Positions 28,177 through 35,396 of a stretch of 64,000 bases of DNA are shown piece after piece. Both the position numbers and the translations under genes were made by a program. Location: positions 1,612,501-1,676,500 of the forward strand of contig NZ_AP026683.1 of NCBI RefSeq assembly GCF_025997995.1. Direction: 5' to 3'. The notes under the pieces were generated by a model. It did not search any database, was not told the DNA's origin, and was given only the letters and a program-made list of their open reading frames with translations. How positions within the stretch are numbered: position 1 is the stretch's first letter; each line of letters starts with the position of its first letter. The DNA comes from Sediminibacterium sp. TEGAF015. GTDB taxonomy: Bacteria > Bacteroidota > Bacteroidia > Chitinophagales > Chitinophagaceae.

Positions 28177-28338
28177 ATGAACGAGTTAATAGAAAAACTA
28201 GTAAAAGAAGCCGGCTTATCAGAACAACAGGCTCAGCAAGCAATTGCAACCATTGCAGGATTTGTAAAGGAAAAATTTCCGATGCTGGGTGGTGCTGTTG
28301 ATCAGATTTTTGCTGCCGGCTCTAAAAGTGAAGATTAA
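28177..28338 (+). CDS. Small hypothetical protein downstream of clpX (53 aa)
   Basis: An ATG-initiated frame of 53 codons, 19 bases after clpX on the same strand. It encodes MNELIEKLVKEAGLSEQ, then QAQQAIATIAGFVKEKFP, then MLGGAVDQIFAAGSKSED. It looks like two or three helices with a heptad-like hydrophobic pattern; there is no signal peptide and no Cys. The pattern of an N-terminal helix with AGLSEQQAQQA followed by KEKFPMLGGAVDQIF recalls small DUF2267/DUF2780-like segments, but I cannot assign a family. Supporting evidence for a real gene: clean start, sensible amino-acid composition, operon spacing, and a stop that ends just before the convergent kinase gene (one base apart). Possible adaptor or accessory of ClpXP, by position only. 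Confidence 0.7.
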   Translation: MNELIEKLVKEAGLSEQQAQQAIATIAGFVKEKFPMLGGAVDQIFAAGSKSED

Positions 28339-28339
28339 T

Positions 28340-30235
28340 TTAAGCCTGATTATGGGGGAGTTTGATCACAAATCTGCTCCCCTTGCCTGGCAAACTCTCA
28401 ATGGTTAAACTACCGTCATGTCTGTTGATTAAATCACTACAGAGCATTAAGCCGAATCCACTTCCCTTCTCCATTGAAGTTCCTGCAGTTGTGTAATACT
28501 GCTTGGCATTCACTTTCTGAATTGTTTCATCAGACATTCCAATACCAGTATCTTCTACCATAATGGTTGTTTCTACTTCTGTCTGTTCTGTTTTTATTTC
28601 AATCATACCATTTTCCGGAGTAAACTTAATGGCATTACTGATTAAGTTTCTTAAGACAATCCGGATCATTTCCTTGTCTGCATAAATTTGCATTTGCGGA
28701 TTTACCAGATTATGAAAGAGAATATTTTTTCGATCCAGTAGCATTCGGTGCTCGTCTTCCAAACCTTTCACCAACTGGAATATCACTACTTTAGAACGAT
28801 CCAGATTTTTACCAGCCATTTGCCCTTTAAGCCAGAAAAGCAAATTGTCCAATAAAGAAGTAGTACCCATATACTGGGTTTCTAGCTGAAGCAATAGCTG
28901 CTTTGCCTGATCTTCAGGTACAATTCCCTGATTCACCAAATTCAGAATACCCTTGGTATTAACCAGCGGATTTCTCAAGTCATGAGAAATAATGGATAAT
29001 AATTTATCCTTGGTTTTGTTATCTGCTTCCAGCATTCTGTTCTGATAAGATATTTCCTTATTCAGTGTTCCCATCTCTTCAATCTGGGCTTCTATCAGAA
29101 TATTCTTGGCGCGAAGCTCTCTGCTGAAATGTTTTTGCTTTTGATAGTTAATGAAAACCATTACCACCAAAACAGCTAGTATAATTAAGATGAAAGTACC
29201 TACTGTTAAAATAAAAAGTTGTTCATCAGAAGCTCTTTGCGCCCTTATAAAAGCATTCTCTTTATCCAATCTCAGGTTCTGCTGATTCTTAATAATATCT
29301 ATAAAATTAGAAGCGTATTCATTCTCTTTAATACGATGCTGATTGGTTACTGATATTAAAGTGTCCTGCCAGGAAATAGCTTTATCCAGGTTATTGATTT
29401 GCCTGTAGTAATGTATAATTTGCGTTACACTCTGGTAAGTTAAATCGTAAGCGTTGATAGATGTAGCATAGTCATATGATGTTTTAGACAAAGAAAACAC
29501 ATCATTCATCTGACCTCTTTTCAATGCAACTTCAGCCAGTGCAAGATTATTCAATGCCATTCCGTAGCGATCATTTATTTTTTGATCAATGGCCATTGAG
29601 GAATTAAAAAAACCTACTGCAAGTTCTAAGTTTTTTCCATCTAGCGCCAATTTACCCAGATGATACAATGCTTTTTTCTCCCCGTAATTGTAGTTGATTT
29701 TCTTACTAGTAATTAAAGCCTGATTGAATAATATGACTGCTGAATCTGTTTTTTTTCTATATAACTGTATTAAACCCAGACTGTTTTTTACGTTTACAAT
29801 CTCATCTTCTTTATTGTATTGTTTAAAAATTCCAAGACACTCTTTAAAAACGGTAGCTGCAGTATCATAACGCCCTTCCAACAATAAAGCATTCCCGATT
29901 TGCTGTGTTACTTTAGTCAGATTTAAAGTGTCTTTGGTCCTTTTGAATATATCGAGTGAAAGATAATAATCTGTTAAGGCTCGCTTATTAAATCCCTGTT
30001 GCTGATAAATGCCACCTTCATACAAATAGGCCAGCGCTAATCCTTTCTTATAATCAATTTGCTGAGCTGTATTCTGCGCAATAATGAGCAGGTTCAAGGC
30101 TTTCGAAATATCTGAACGCTTACTAGCAAAAGCTTCCTTATTCAATGAATCTACAACAGCAGCAGTTCCTGTCGTTTTTTGAGCATTCAGTTGATTCAAA
30201 AAAACAGTTAGAATAAAAATGATTAGTATCCGCAT
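28340..30235 (-). CDS. Membrane sensor histidine kinase with periplasmic TPR domain
   Basis: A 631-aa kinase. From the chosen start (MRILIIFILTVFLNQLNAQ) there is a Sec signal peptide. An upstream in-frame ATG at 30286 would put 17 extra residues before it, so 30235 is preferred. Residues about 25-320 are tetratricopeptide repeats (six or more, such as ALAYLYEGGIYQQQGFNKRAL), then a transmembrane helix (about 335-360), a coiled-coil linker, HisKA with ISHDLRNPLVNTKG (His about 412), and HATPase_c with NLISNAIKF, VEDTGIGMS and GFGLMLC. TPR-sensing kinases of this layout are common in Bacteroidota; the signal is unknown. No response regulator is adjacent. It converges on the 53-aa gene with one base between. 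Confidence 0.92.
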   Translation of the reverse strand: MRILIIFILTVFLNQLNAQKTTGTAAVVDSLNKEAFASKRSDISKALNLLIIAQNTAQQIDYKKGLALAYLYEGGIYQQQGFNKRALTDYYLSLDIFKRTKDTLNLTKVTQQIGNALLLEGRYDTAATVFKECLGIFKQYNKEDEIVNVKNSLGLIQLYRKKTDSAVILFNQALITSKKINYNYGEKKALYHLGKLALDGKNLELAVGFFNSSMAIDQKINDRYGMALNNLALAEVALKRGQMNDVFSLSKTSYDYATSINAYDLTYQSVTQIIHYYRQINNLDKAISWQDTLISVTNQHRIKENEYASNFIDIIKNQQNLRLDKENAFIRAQRASDEQLFILTVGTFILIILAVLVVMVFINYQKQKHFSRELRAKNILIEAQIEEMGTLNKEISYQNRMLEADNKTKDKLLSIISHDLRNPLVNTKGILNLVNQGIVPEDQAKQLLLQLETQYMGTTSLLDNLLFWLKGQMAGKNLDRSKVVIFQLVKGLEDEHRMLLDRKNILFHNLVNPQMQIYADKEMIRIVLRNLISNAIKFTPENGMIEIKTEQTEVETTIMVEDTGIGMSDETIQKVNAKQYYTTAGTSMEKGSGFGLMLCSDLINRHDGSLTIESLPGKGSRFVIKLPHNQA

Positions 30236-30309
30236 ATGCTGAATGTAGATAAGGATATAATGGATTTTATACGTTTCAATATACAAAGTTTTATGTGAAC
30301 AGTACTAAT

Positions 30310-30335
30310 AAAAAAGAGACCCACGTGGGTCTCTT
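30310..30335 (-). terminator. Rho-independent terminator of the acyl-CoA dehydrogenase gene
   Basis: A perfect 22-bp palindrome (half-site AAGAGACCCAC, 30314-30335), followed on the minus strand by six T (30315 to 30310). It lies 27 bases past the acyl-CoA dehydrogenase stop. Confidence 0.9.
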
Positions 30336-30362
30336 AATATGAGCAAGCAATCGAAAAACAAG

Positions 30363-31502
30363 TTACTGTAGTACTTCTCTTGCTATCACCATTTTCTGTA
30401 TCTCAGAAGTTCCTTCCCCAATAGTACATAATTTTGCGTCACGATAGTACTTTTCTACAGGAAAATCTTTTGTGTACCCATAACCGCCAAAAATCTGGAT
30501 GGCTTCCGTAGCCGATTTAACTGCTACTTCACTGGCATAATATTTAGCCATAGCCCCTTCCTTAGTTACCTTTTGGCCCTTATTTTTTAGATCACAGGCC
30601 TGATGTATCAATAAATCGGCAGCAATTATTTCAGTAGCCATATCCGCCAGTTTAAAACTTATTCCCTGAAAAGAAGAAATCGGTTTGTCAAACTGATAAC
30701 GTTCCTGGGAATATTGAAGTGCAGCTCCATATGCACCTTTTGCAATACCAGCTGAAAGTGCCGCAATTGAAATTCTACCACCATCCAGAATTTTCATTGC
30801 TTGTCTGAAACCGTCCCCTACTTCTCCTAAACGGTTACTATCGGGAATAACACAATTATCAAATATCATTTCAGCCGTTTCGCTGGCGCGCATTCCCAGT
30901 TTATTTTCTTTTTTGCCGGCAGCAAAACCAGGTGTTCCTCTTTCAACTACAAAAGCAGTAGAATTGCCACTGGTTCTGGGCTCACCCGTTCTGCAGATTA
31001 CTACAGCAATTTCTCCGGATTTGCCGTGTGTAATCCAACTCTTTGTTCCATTCAATACCCAATTATCTCCTTGTTTAACTGCAGTAGTTTTCATATTCCC
31101 TGCATCGCTTCCGGTATTCGGCTCTGTTAAACCCCATGCACCAATCCACTCGGCAGTTGCCAGTTTGGGTAACCAGCGCTTTTTCTGTTCCTCGTTACCA
31201 AAGCTCAAAATATGGTTGGTGCAAAGTGAATTATGAGCAGCCACACTCAATCCAATACTACCGCATACTTTGGCTATTTCCTGTATAATGGCATTGTATT
31301 CGAAATATCCCAAACCTGCCCCGCCATAAGCTTCAGGCACCAATACGCCCATCAACCCTAATTTGCCCATTTCTCTAAATAATGCTTCAGGAAATACCTG
31401 AGCTTCGTCCCATTCCATTACATAGGGTTTAATAGATTGTAACGCAAAATCCCTGGCTGTGGCAGCTACCTGTTTGGTTAATTCTGTTTCCTGAAAATTC
31501 AT
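30363..31502 (-). CDS. Acyl-CoA dehydrogenase
   Basis: FAD-dependent alpha,beta-dehydrogenation of acyl-CoA in fatty-acid or branched-chain amino-acid breakdown. The protein has 379 aa from the ATG at 31502 (MNFQETELTKQ); the upstream in-frame ATG at 31541 lies within a stem-loop leader and adds a sequence without homologous character. Family blocks: GLTEPNTGSDAGNMKT (about 125-140), SWITHGK, LGMRASETAE, and the C-terminal IFGGYGYTKDFPVEKYYRDAK followed by GEGTSEIQ. The Glu in GEGTSEIQ sits at the position of the catalytic base of short-chain and medium-chain dehydrogenases. Chain-length preference cannot be told. Monocistronic: a promoter box and leader hairpin lie upstream, a strong terminator downstream. 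Confidence 0.94.
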   Translation of the reverse strand: MNFQETELTKQVAATARDFALQSIKPYVMEWDEAQVFPEALFREMGKLGLMGVLVPEAYGGAGLGYFEYNAIIQEIAKVCGSIGLSVAAHNSLCTNHILSFGNEEQKKRWLPKLATAEWIGAWGLTEPNTGSDAGNMKTTAVKQGDNWVLNGTKSWITHGKSGEIAVVICRTGEPRTSGNSTAFVVERGTPGFAAGKKENKLGMRASETAEMIFDNCVIPDSNRLGEVGDGFRQAMKILDGGRISIAALSAGIAKGAYGAALQYSQERYQFDKPISSFQGISFKLADMATEIIAADLLIHQACDLKNKGQKVTKEGAMAKYYASEVAVKSATEAIQIFGGYGYTKDFPVEKYYRDAKLCTIGEGTSEIQKMVIAREVLQ

Positions 31503-31523
31503 AATTATTACTTTACAATAGAC

Positions 31524-31560
31524 GGGGGCTGAATAATGCAAGCGGACTATTCAGACCCCC
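31524..31560 (-). promoter_or_regulatory. Stem-loop in the 5' leader of the acyl-CoA dehydrogenase gene
   Basis: An imperfect hairpin: GGGGG (31524-31528) pairs with CCCCC (31556-31560) and TGAATA (31530-31535) with TATTCA (31548-31553), leaving a 12-base loop. It ends 21 bases before the ATG. No T-tract follows on either strand, so it is not an ordinary terminator; it may affect mRNA stability or translation. Confidence 0.4.
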
Positions 31561-31591
31561 TAAAACAAACAATCGTTAGTTAGTTTGTGGG

Positions 31592-31599
31592 CAAATCTA
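31592..31599 (-). promoter_or_regulatory. Putative -7 promoter box of the acyl-CoA dehydrogenase gene
   Basis: TAGATTTG on the minus strand, an exact TAnnTTTG match 89 bases before the ATG, giving a leader of roughly 83 bases that contains the stem-loop. No -33 TTG seen. Confidence 0.4.
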
Positions 31600-31644
31600 T
31601 GGGATTTTGAGTAAAATAAATGGTTAAAAAAAAGGATAATATAT

Positions 31645-32574
31645 TCACAACCGTACTTGTTTAATCAATTGCTCATATTGAGCGGTTTGAATAAAAACAA
31701 TCTTACGTAAATCTTCCAGTTGACTATATAAACCATATTGCTTTCGGTAGAGTACAATAGCAGCAGCAATGGTCTTACTCACGCCGGCTTTCATCAGCAA
31801 AGCTTCGCTGGCTGTATTGATAGAAGGGAGTTGATTTATTAATGCAACCTGATTCTCTGAAGCAGAAGAATCTGGATCTAACTGAAGAAAGGGCTCTATG
31901 ATTGCAAATACAGAATCAGGAAGCCCATAGGTTTTTTTGATATCATCAACCGAACCAAATCTGCCCAAGTGATTGCGGTATTTAAGGATTCTTACAGCCA
32001 GAACAGGACCAATCCCAGGTAATTGTTCCCAAGCTTCCTGGTCAGCGGTATTAATATCAATTGTATGCGGAATCCTTTTGGAGTAGAATTGAAAGTTAGA
32101 CCTGGCTGATTTCCCTTTTTGAAACCCGTCATGGTTAACATCATTTACAATGCGTATATAGGGCAACAATGCTTCAACCAGTTCTTTCCGCATTCCCCAT
32201 ATTTTATGCAAGTCTGCAGGCGTTTTTATTCTTGCCCCCTTCTGCAGATAATTGGTGAGTGTCCTGATATTTTTTTCGGTGAACCCTAATTGACGAAGCG
32301 TTTCTGGACTAGCTGTATTGGGATCAAAAGCGAATCGCCGATTGTTGCCCACCTCATTCGGAGGTTCAGCAATTGTTGGAGCATCTGGCTCATTTAATGA
32401 TTGCTGATAGTTTACATGATTCGTCCACTCCAATTCTTCTGAAGTTAAAGGCCTTGGTGGTTCTGATAAGAAATACGGAGCTGCAACAAAGCAGCCTAAA
32501 AGGATGAGCAGTCCCAATAAGCCAATCCGCTCTTTTTGTGAAAAGCTTACATACTCTTTTATCCATTTTTTCAT
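31645..32574 (-). CDS. Helix-hairpin-helix (ComEA-like) membrane-anchored protein
   Basis: A 309-aa protein with an N-terminal cytoplasmic stub, one transmembrane helix (about 17-34, LLGLLILLGCFVAAPYFL), a Pro/Glu-rich linker, and then three helix-hairpin-helix units. They are FDPNTASPETLRQLGFTE (about 83-100), DINTADQEAWEQLPGIGP (about 172-190) and SINTASEALLMKAGVSK (about 250-266). This is the ComEA-type non-specific DNA-binding arrangement, which in competent bacteria binds incoming DNA in the periplasm. The orientation implied by the single N-terminal helix would place the HhH part outside the inner membrane. No other competence gene is nearby, so a role in DNA uptake is only suggested. 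It lies 19 bases after the MBL-fold gene, with a palindrome in between. Confidence 0.85.
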   Translation of the reverse strand: MKKWIKEYVSFSQKERIGLLGLLILLGCFVAAPYFLSEPPRPLTSEELEWTNHVNYQQSLNEPDAPTIAEPPNEVGNNRRFAFDPNTASPETLRQLGFTEKNIRTLTNYLQKGARIKTPADLHKIWGMRKELVEALLPYIRIVNDVNHDGFQKGKSARSNFQFYSKRIPHTIDINTADQEAWEQLPGIGPVLAVRILKYRNHLGRFGSVDDIKKTYGLPDSVFAIIEPFLQLDPDSSASENQVALINQLPSINTASEALLMKAGVSKTIAAAIVLYRKQYGLYSQLEDLRKIVFIQTAQYEQLIKQVRL

Positions 32575-32576
32575 CT

Positions 32577-32591
32577 CCGCAAAATTTGCGG
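32577..32591. repeat. Short palindrome between the MBL-fold and HhH genes
   Basis: CCGCAAA and TTTGCGG (7-bp arms, single central A) occupy nearly all of the 19-base gap just upstream of the HhH start codon. In the mRNA it would form a hairpin with almost no loop next to the start codon, or it may be a chance palindrome. Confidence 0.3.
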
Positions 32592-32593
32592 GA

Positions 32594-33370
32594 TTACAAA
32601 CTGATTATTAATCCATCAAAAGCAAGCTGTACATGCGAAGGAAGTTCCTGACTGATTTCGTCATGTAAACCCAACTGGTGACTAATATGGGTAAAATACA
32701 CTTCTGGTATTTTCAGCATATTGGCAATATCAAGTGCTTCCTGCAAAGTGAAATGAGACAAATGTTTTTCCTTTCTCAGTGCGTTCAATACCAATACTTT
32801 TGATCCCTTAATTTTTTCCAATTCAGACTGCTCAATATAATTGGCGTCTGTGATATAGGTAAAATCTCCTATTCGGAAACCCAGCACAGGCATCCGATGA
32901 TGCATTACCTGTATGGGCTCTATTTTTATGTCATTGATAAAAAAAGAATCTTCTCCAATCGTATGCAACTGTATTTCAGGAGTACCTGGATATTTTTTGT
33001 CAGAAAATGCATAATAAAAATCCCTTCGGATGGCTTCTTCCGTTAATGCATTCGCATACACATTCATGGCAGTTCCTGAAAAAAAATTGAAGGCCCTGAT
33101 ATCGTCAAGACCGGCAATATGGTCTTTATGCGGATGGGTGAAAAGCACGGCATTCAGCTGCTTTGTATGAGTTCTCAGCATCTGATAACGAAAGTCGGGG
33201 GTGGTATCTATAACCAGATTCGTGTGCTCAGATTGAACCATAATACTGGTTCGCAATCTATTGTCTTTTGGATTATCAGAGCTGCATACGGGGCAAGTGC
33301 ATCCAATCATTGGAATACCTGTGCTGGTACCTGTACCTAAAAACTGAACCTTTAATGCACTCGATTTCAC
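32594..33370 (-). CDS. MBL-fold metallohydrolase, PhnP/cyclic phosphodiesterase-like
   Basis: A 258-aa metallo-beta-lactamase-fold phosphodiesterase. The metal motif is in FTHPHKDHIAGLDD (about 77-90; HxHxDH), with later ligands His in VMHHRMP (about 155), Asp in YITDANYI and His in YFTHISHQLG near the end. The Cys-rich segment IGCTCPVCSSDNPKDNRLR (about 22-40) is shared with PhnP-like phosphoribosyl cyclic phosphodiesterases. The start is GTG at 33370, as there is no earlier ATG and the N-terminus KVQFLGTGTSTGIP is typical. The substrate is not certain: cyclic phosphoribose in C-P lyase pathways is known for PhnP, but no phn genes are visible here. Possibly one transcript with the HhH gene. 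Confidence 0.88.
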   Translation of the reverse strand: MKSSALKVQFLGTGTSTGIPMIGCTCPVCSSDNPKDNRLRTSIMVQSEHTNLVIDTTPDFRYQMLRTHTKQLNAVLFTHPHKDHIAGLDDIRAFNFFSGTAMNVYANALTEEAIRRDFYYAFSDKKYPGTPEIQLHTIGEDSFFINDIKIEPIQVMHHRMPVLGFRIGDFTYITDANYIEQSELEKIKGSKVLVLNALRKEKHLSHFTLQEALDIANMLKIPEVYFTHISHQLGLHDEISQELPSHVQLAFDGLIISL

Positions 33371-33419
33371 TGAATAAAACTACGCTAAATTTAAGCTGGG
33401 CAAGAGGTATTTTTCCGGA

Positions 33420-33695
33420 TTACTCAGTGGTAATCACCGATTTTTTTACAACTTCCTCATACAGCTTCTGAGACTCAAGTGTCAATTTATCAAAATGAAT
33501 ATCCAGCTGAGGAATTAATTCCATTAAAGTATTGATACGACCTTCAATATTTAAAAATTTATTAAGGACTACAACTCTCCTGGACTCTAGCAAACACCAT
33601 CCGCTCTGAAAAGTACCTCTTTCATATCGAACCACATATGCAGATTCACCTAATATATCTTCTAATTTATTGAGTGTAGATTGGGTGTATTTCAT
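33420..33695 (-). CDS. Conserved hypothetical protein (91 aa)
   Basis: A 91-residue protein starting MKYTQSTLNKLEDILGE, with a central beta-rich part (YVVRYERGTFQSGWCLL, then ESRRVVVLNKFLNIEGR) and a C-terminal helix. From memory this is a family conserved in Bacteroidota with no assigned function. An in-frame upstream ATG at 33731 exists, but an exact TAAATTTG promoter box at 33708-33701 falls between it and the ATG at 33695, so the shorter start is chosen and the transcript is probably leaderless. No catalytic motif, signal peptide or membrane helix is seen. It lies downstream of porX on the same strand (73-base gap) and upstream of the MBL-fold gene (49-base gap). Confidence 0.75.
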   Translation of the reverse strand: MKYTQSTLNKLEDILGESAYVVRYERGTFQSGWCLLESRRVVVLNKFLNIEGRINTLMELIPQLDIHFDKLTLESQKLYEEVVKKSVITTE

Positions 33696-33700
33696 AGACA

Positions 33701-33708
33701 CAAATTTA
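33701..33708 (-). promoter_or_regulatory. Putative -7 promoter box of the 91-aa gene
   Basis: TAAATTTG on the minus strand, an exact TAnnTTTG match ending 5 bases before the ATG. No TTG at the -33 spacing. Confidence 0.5.
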
Positions 33709-33768
33709 ACCTTAGAACCCTGCCATTGCATAGGGTTTTATCCACAAACTGGGTAGAAATAGGGATAA

Positions 33769-35328
33769 TTAGCCTTTAGACTCCATTTTAATCAGCGGAA
33801 CGATCATTTCTTCTAAACTGATTCCTCCATGCTGAAAACTATTCTTAAAATAATTTACATAATGGTTATAATTGTTGGGGTAGCATAAATAACTGTCTTC
33901 CCTCGCAAAAATGAAGGAGGAATTGAGGGTTGGAACAGGCAGACCAATTTTAGCAGGATCTCTGAAAGCCAGTACTTCTTTATCGTCGTAATTTAGATTC
34001 CTTCCATGCTTATACCTTAGATTGGTCGTTGTCATTTTATCCCCTATAACTTTTATAGGCGACTTCACCCTTACACTTCCATGATCGGTTGCGAGAATTA
34101 TTTTAATTTTTTTATCCGCTACTTTCTTTAATGCCTGAAGAAGCGGACTATGTTCAAACCAGCTTTTGGTTAAACTCCGGTAACTTGCTTCATCACTGGC
34201 CAACTCTTTCAGCACTTCCATTTCTGTTCTGGCATGACTCAGCATATCAACGAAATTGTAAACAATAACATTTAGCTGATTCCCCATCAGATTGTGCATA
34301 TTGTTTACGAGTTGTTGTCCATCCTGATGGTTCAGTATTTTATGATAACTGATTTTAAGCTGATCTTTCTTCAATCGTTTTAACTGTGCTTCCAGAAACT
34401 CTTTTTCATGAAGATTTTTACCTCCTTCCTCTTCGTCATTCTTCCACAAATCAGGGAATTTTTTCTCTATTTCAACAGGTAATAAACCGGCAAAAATGGC
34501 GTTGCGACAATACTGGGTAGCAGTGGGAAGAATGGAGTAAAAACTATCTTCTTCTAGAATCCGGAAACTCTCAGCAAATACGGGTTCTATTGCTTTCCAC
34601 TGATCATAACGAAGATTATCAATTAAAATAAAGAACAAGGGAACCTGCTCTTCAATATGAGGCAGCACTTTAAATTGAAAAAGCTGATGGCTCATTACAG
34701 GTGAATCTGCAGCGATATGGCTAACCCATTCTTCGTAATGCCTGGTTATGTATTTACCAAAAGCGGCGTTGGCTTCCTTTTTTTGATTTAGCAGAACTTC
34801 CCTCATTTCCGGACTATCGCTTTTCTCCATTTCCAGTTCCCAGAATACCAGCTTTTTATATAAATCCATCCATTCAGTATAATCAGGATTTCCAGACAAA
34901 GCCATAAACAATTCTGTAAACTGCTGCTGGTAGGAAACTGTTGTTTTTTCTGCAACCAGTCGCTTATTATCAATGATTTTTTTTAAACTCAATAATACCT
35001 GATTCGGATTTACAGGCTTAATTAAATAATCTGCAATCTGACTTCCGATGGCTTCATCCATCAGGTTTTCTGTTTCATTTTTGGTAATCAGTACAATGGG
35101 CAGGCGTTGCTGAATCTGCTTCATTCGAGTCAAGGTTTCCAAACCGGTTAATCCCGGCATCGATTCATCCATTAGCACCACATCAACTACATTGTGCTGA
35201 ATGTACTCAATTGCGTCGTACCCATTTGTTAAGGTATGAACTGCATACCCCTTTGCCTCTAGAAATATTTTCTGAGACTGAAGACTTTCAATTTCGTCGT
35301 CTACCCATAAAATCTGTGCAATAGCCAT
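33769..35328 (-). CDS. porX: PorX-type response regulator with PglZ/alkaline-phosphatase-like effector domain
   Basis: A 519-aa two-domain regulator. The receiver domain (about 1-120) has WVDDE (acidic pocket Asp10/Asp11), phosphoacceptor Asp54 in LMDESMPG, and the conserved Lys in YLIKPVNP. The C-terminal part (about 150-519) is a PglZ-like member of the alkaline phosphatase superfamily, with IDNLRYDQW, PTATQYCRN, NFVDMLSHAR and ATDHGSVRVKS as likely metal-site residues. This matches PorX, which with the kinase PorY and the sigma factor SigP controls T9SS genes in Porphyromonas gingivalis. The T9SS-exported subtilase in this window shows that the pathway exists in this organism. No porY is adjacent. 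Divergent from the HD-domain gene. Confidence 0.93.
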   Translation of the reverse strand: MAIAQILWVDDEIESLQSQKIFLEAKGYAVHTLTNGYDAIEYIQHNVVDVVLMDESMPGLTGLETLTRMKQIQQRLPIVLITKNETENLMDEAIGSQIADYLIKPVNPNQVLLSLKKIIDNKRLVAEKTTVSYQQQFTELFMALSGNPDYTEWMDLYKKLVFWELEMEKSDSPEMREVLLNQKKEANAAFGKYITRHYEEWVSHIAADSPVMSHQLFQFKVLPHIEEQVPLFFILIDNLRYDQWKAIEPVFAESFRILEEDSFYSILPTATQYCRNAIFAGLLPVEIEKKFPDLWKNDEEEGGKNLHEKEFLEAQLKRLKKDQLKISYHKILNHQDGQQLVNNMHNLMGNQLNVIVYNFVDMLSHARTEMEVLKELASDEASYRSLTKSWFEHSPLLQALKKVADKKIKIILATDHGSVRVKSPIKVIGDKMTTTNLRYKHGRNLNYDDKEVLAFRDPAKIGLPVPTLNSSFIFAREDSYLCYPNNYNHYVNYFKNSFQHGGISLEEMIVPLIKMESKG

Positions 35329-35348
35329 AATGCTAAGCTATTTATAAT

Positions 35349-35377
35349 TTTGTTTGCGCTACTAAATAGTACCTTTA
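35349..35377 (+). promoter_or_regulatory. Putative promoter of the HD-lpx operon
   Basis: TTTG (35349-35352), a 17-base spacer, and TACCTTTA (35370-35377), a 7/8 match to TAnnTTTG. It ends 19 bases before the ATG. An exact TAATTTTG also occurs at 35345-35352, overlapping the -33 element, and would give a longer leader. Confidence 0.4.
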
Positions 35378-35396
35378 TTAACAATTCAACAACAGC

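Noticed and set aside
33716..33737. Hairpin AACCCT/AGGGTT between porX and the 91-aa gene as a terminator
   Set aside because: Only six base pairs with a 10-base loop and no T-tract on the minus strand.
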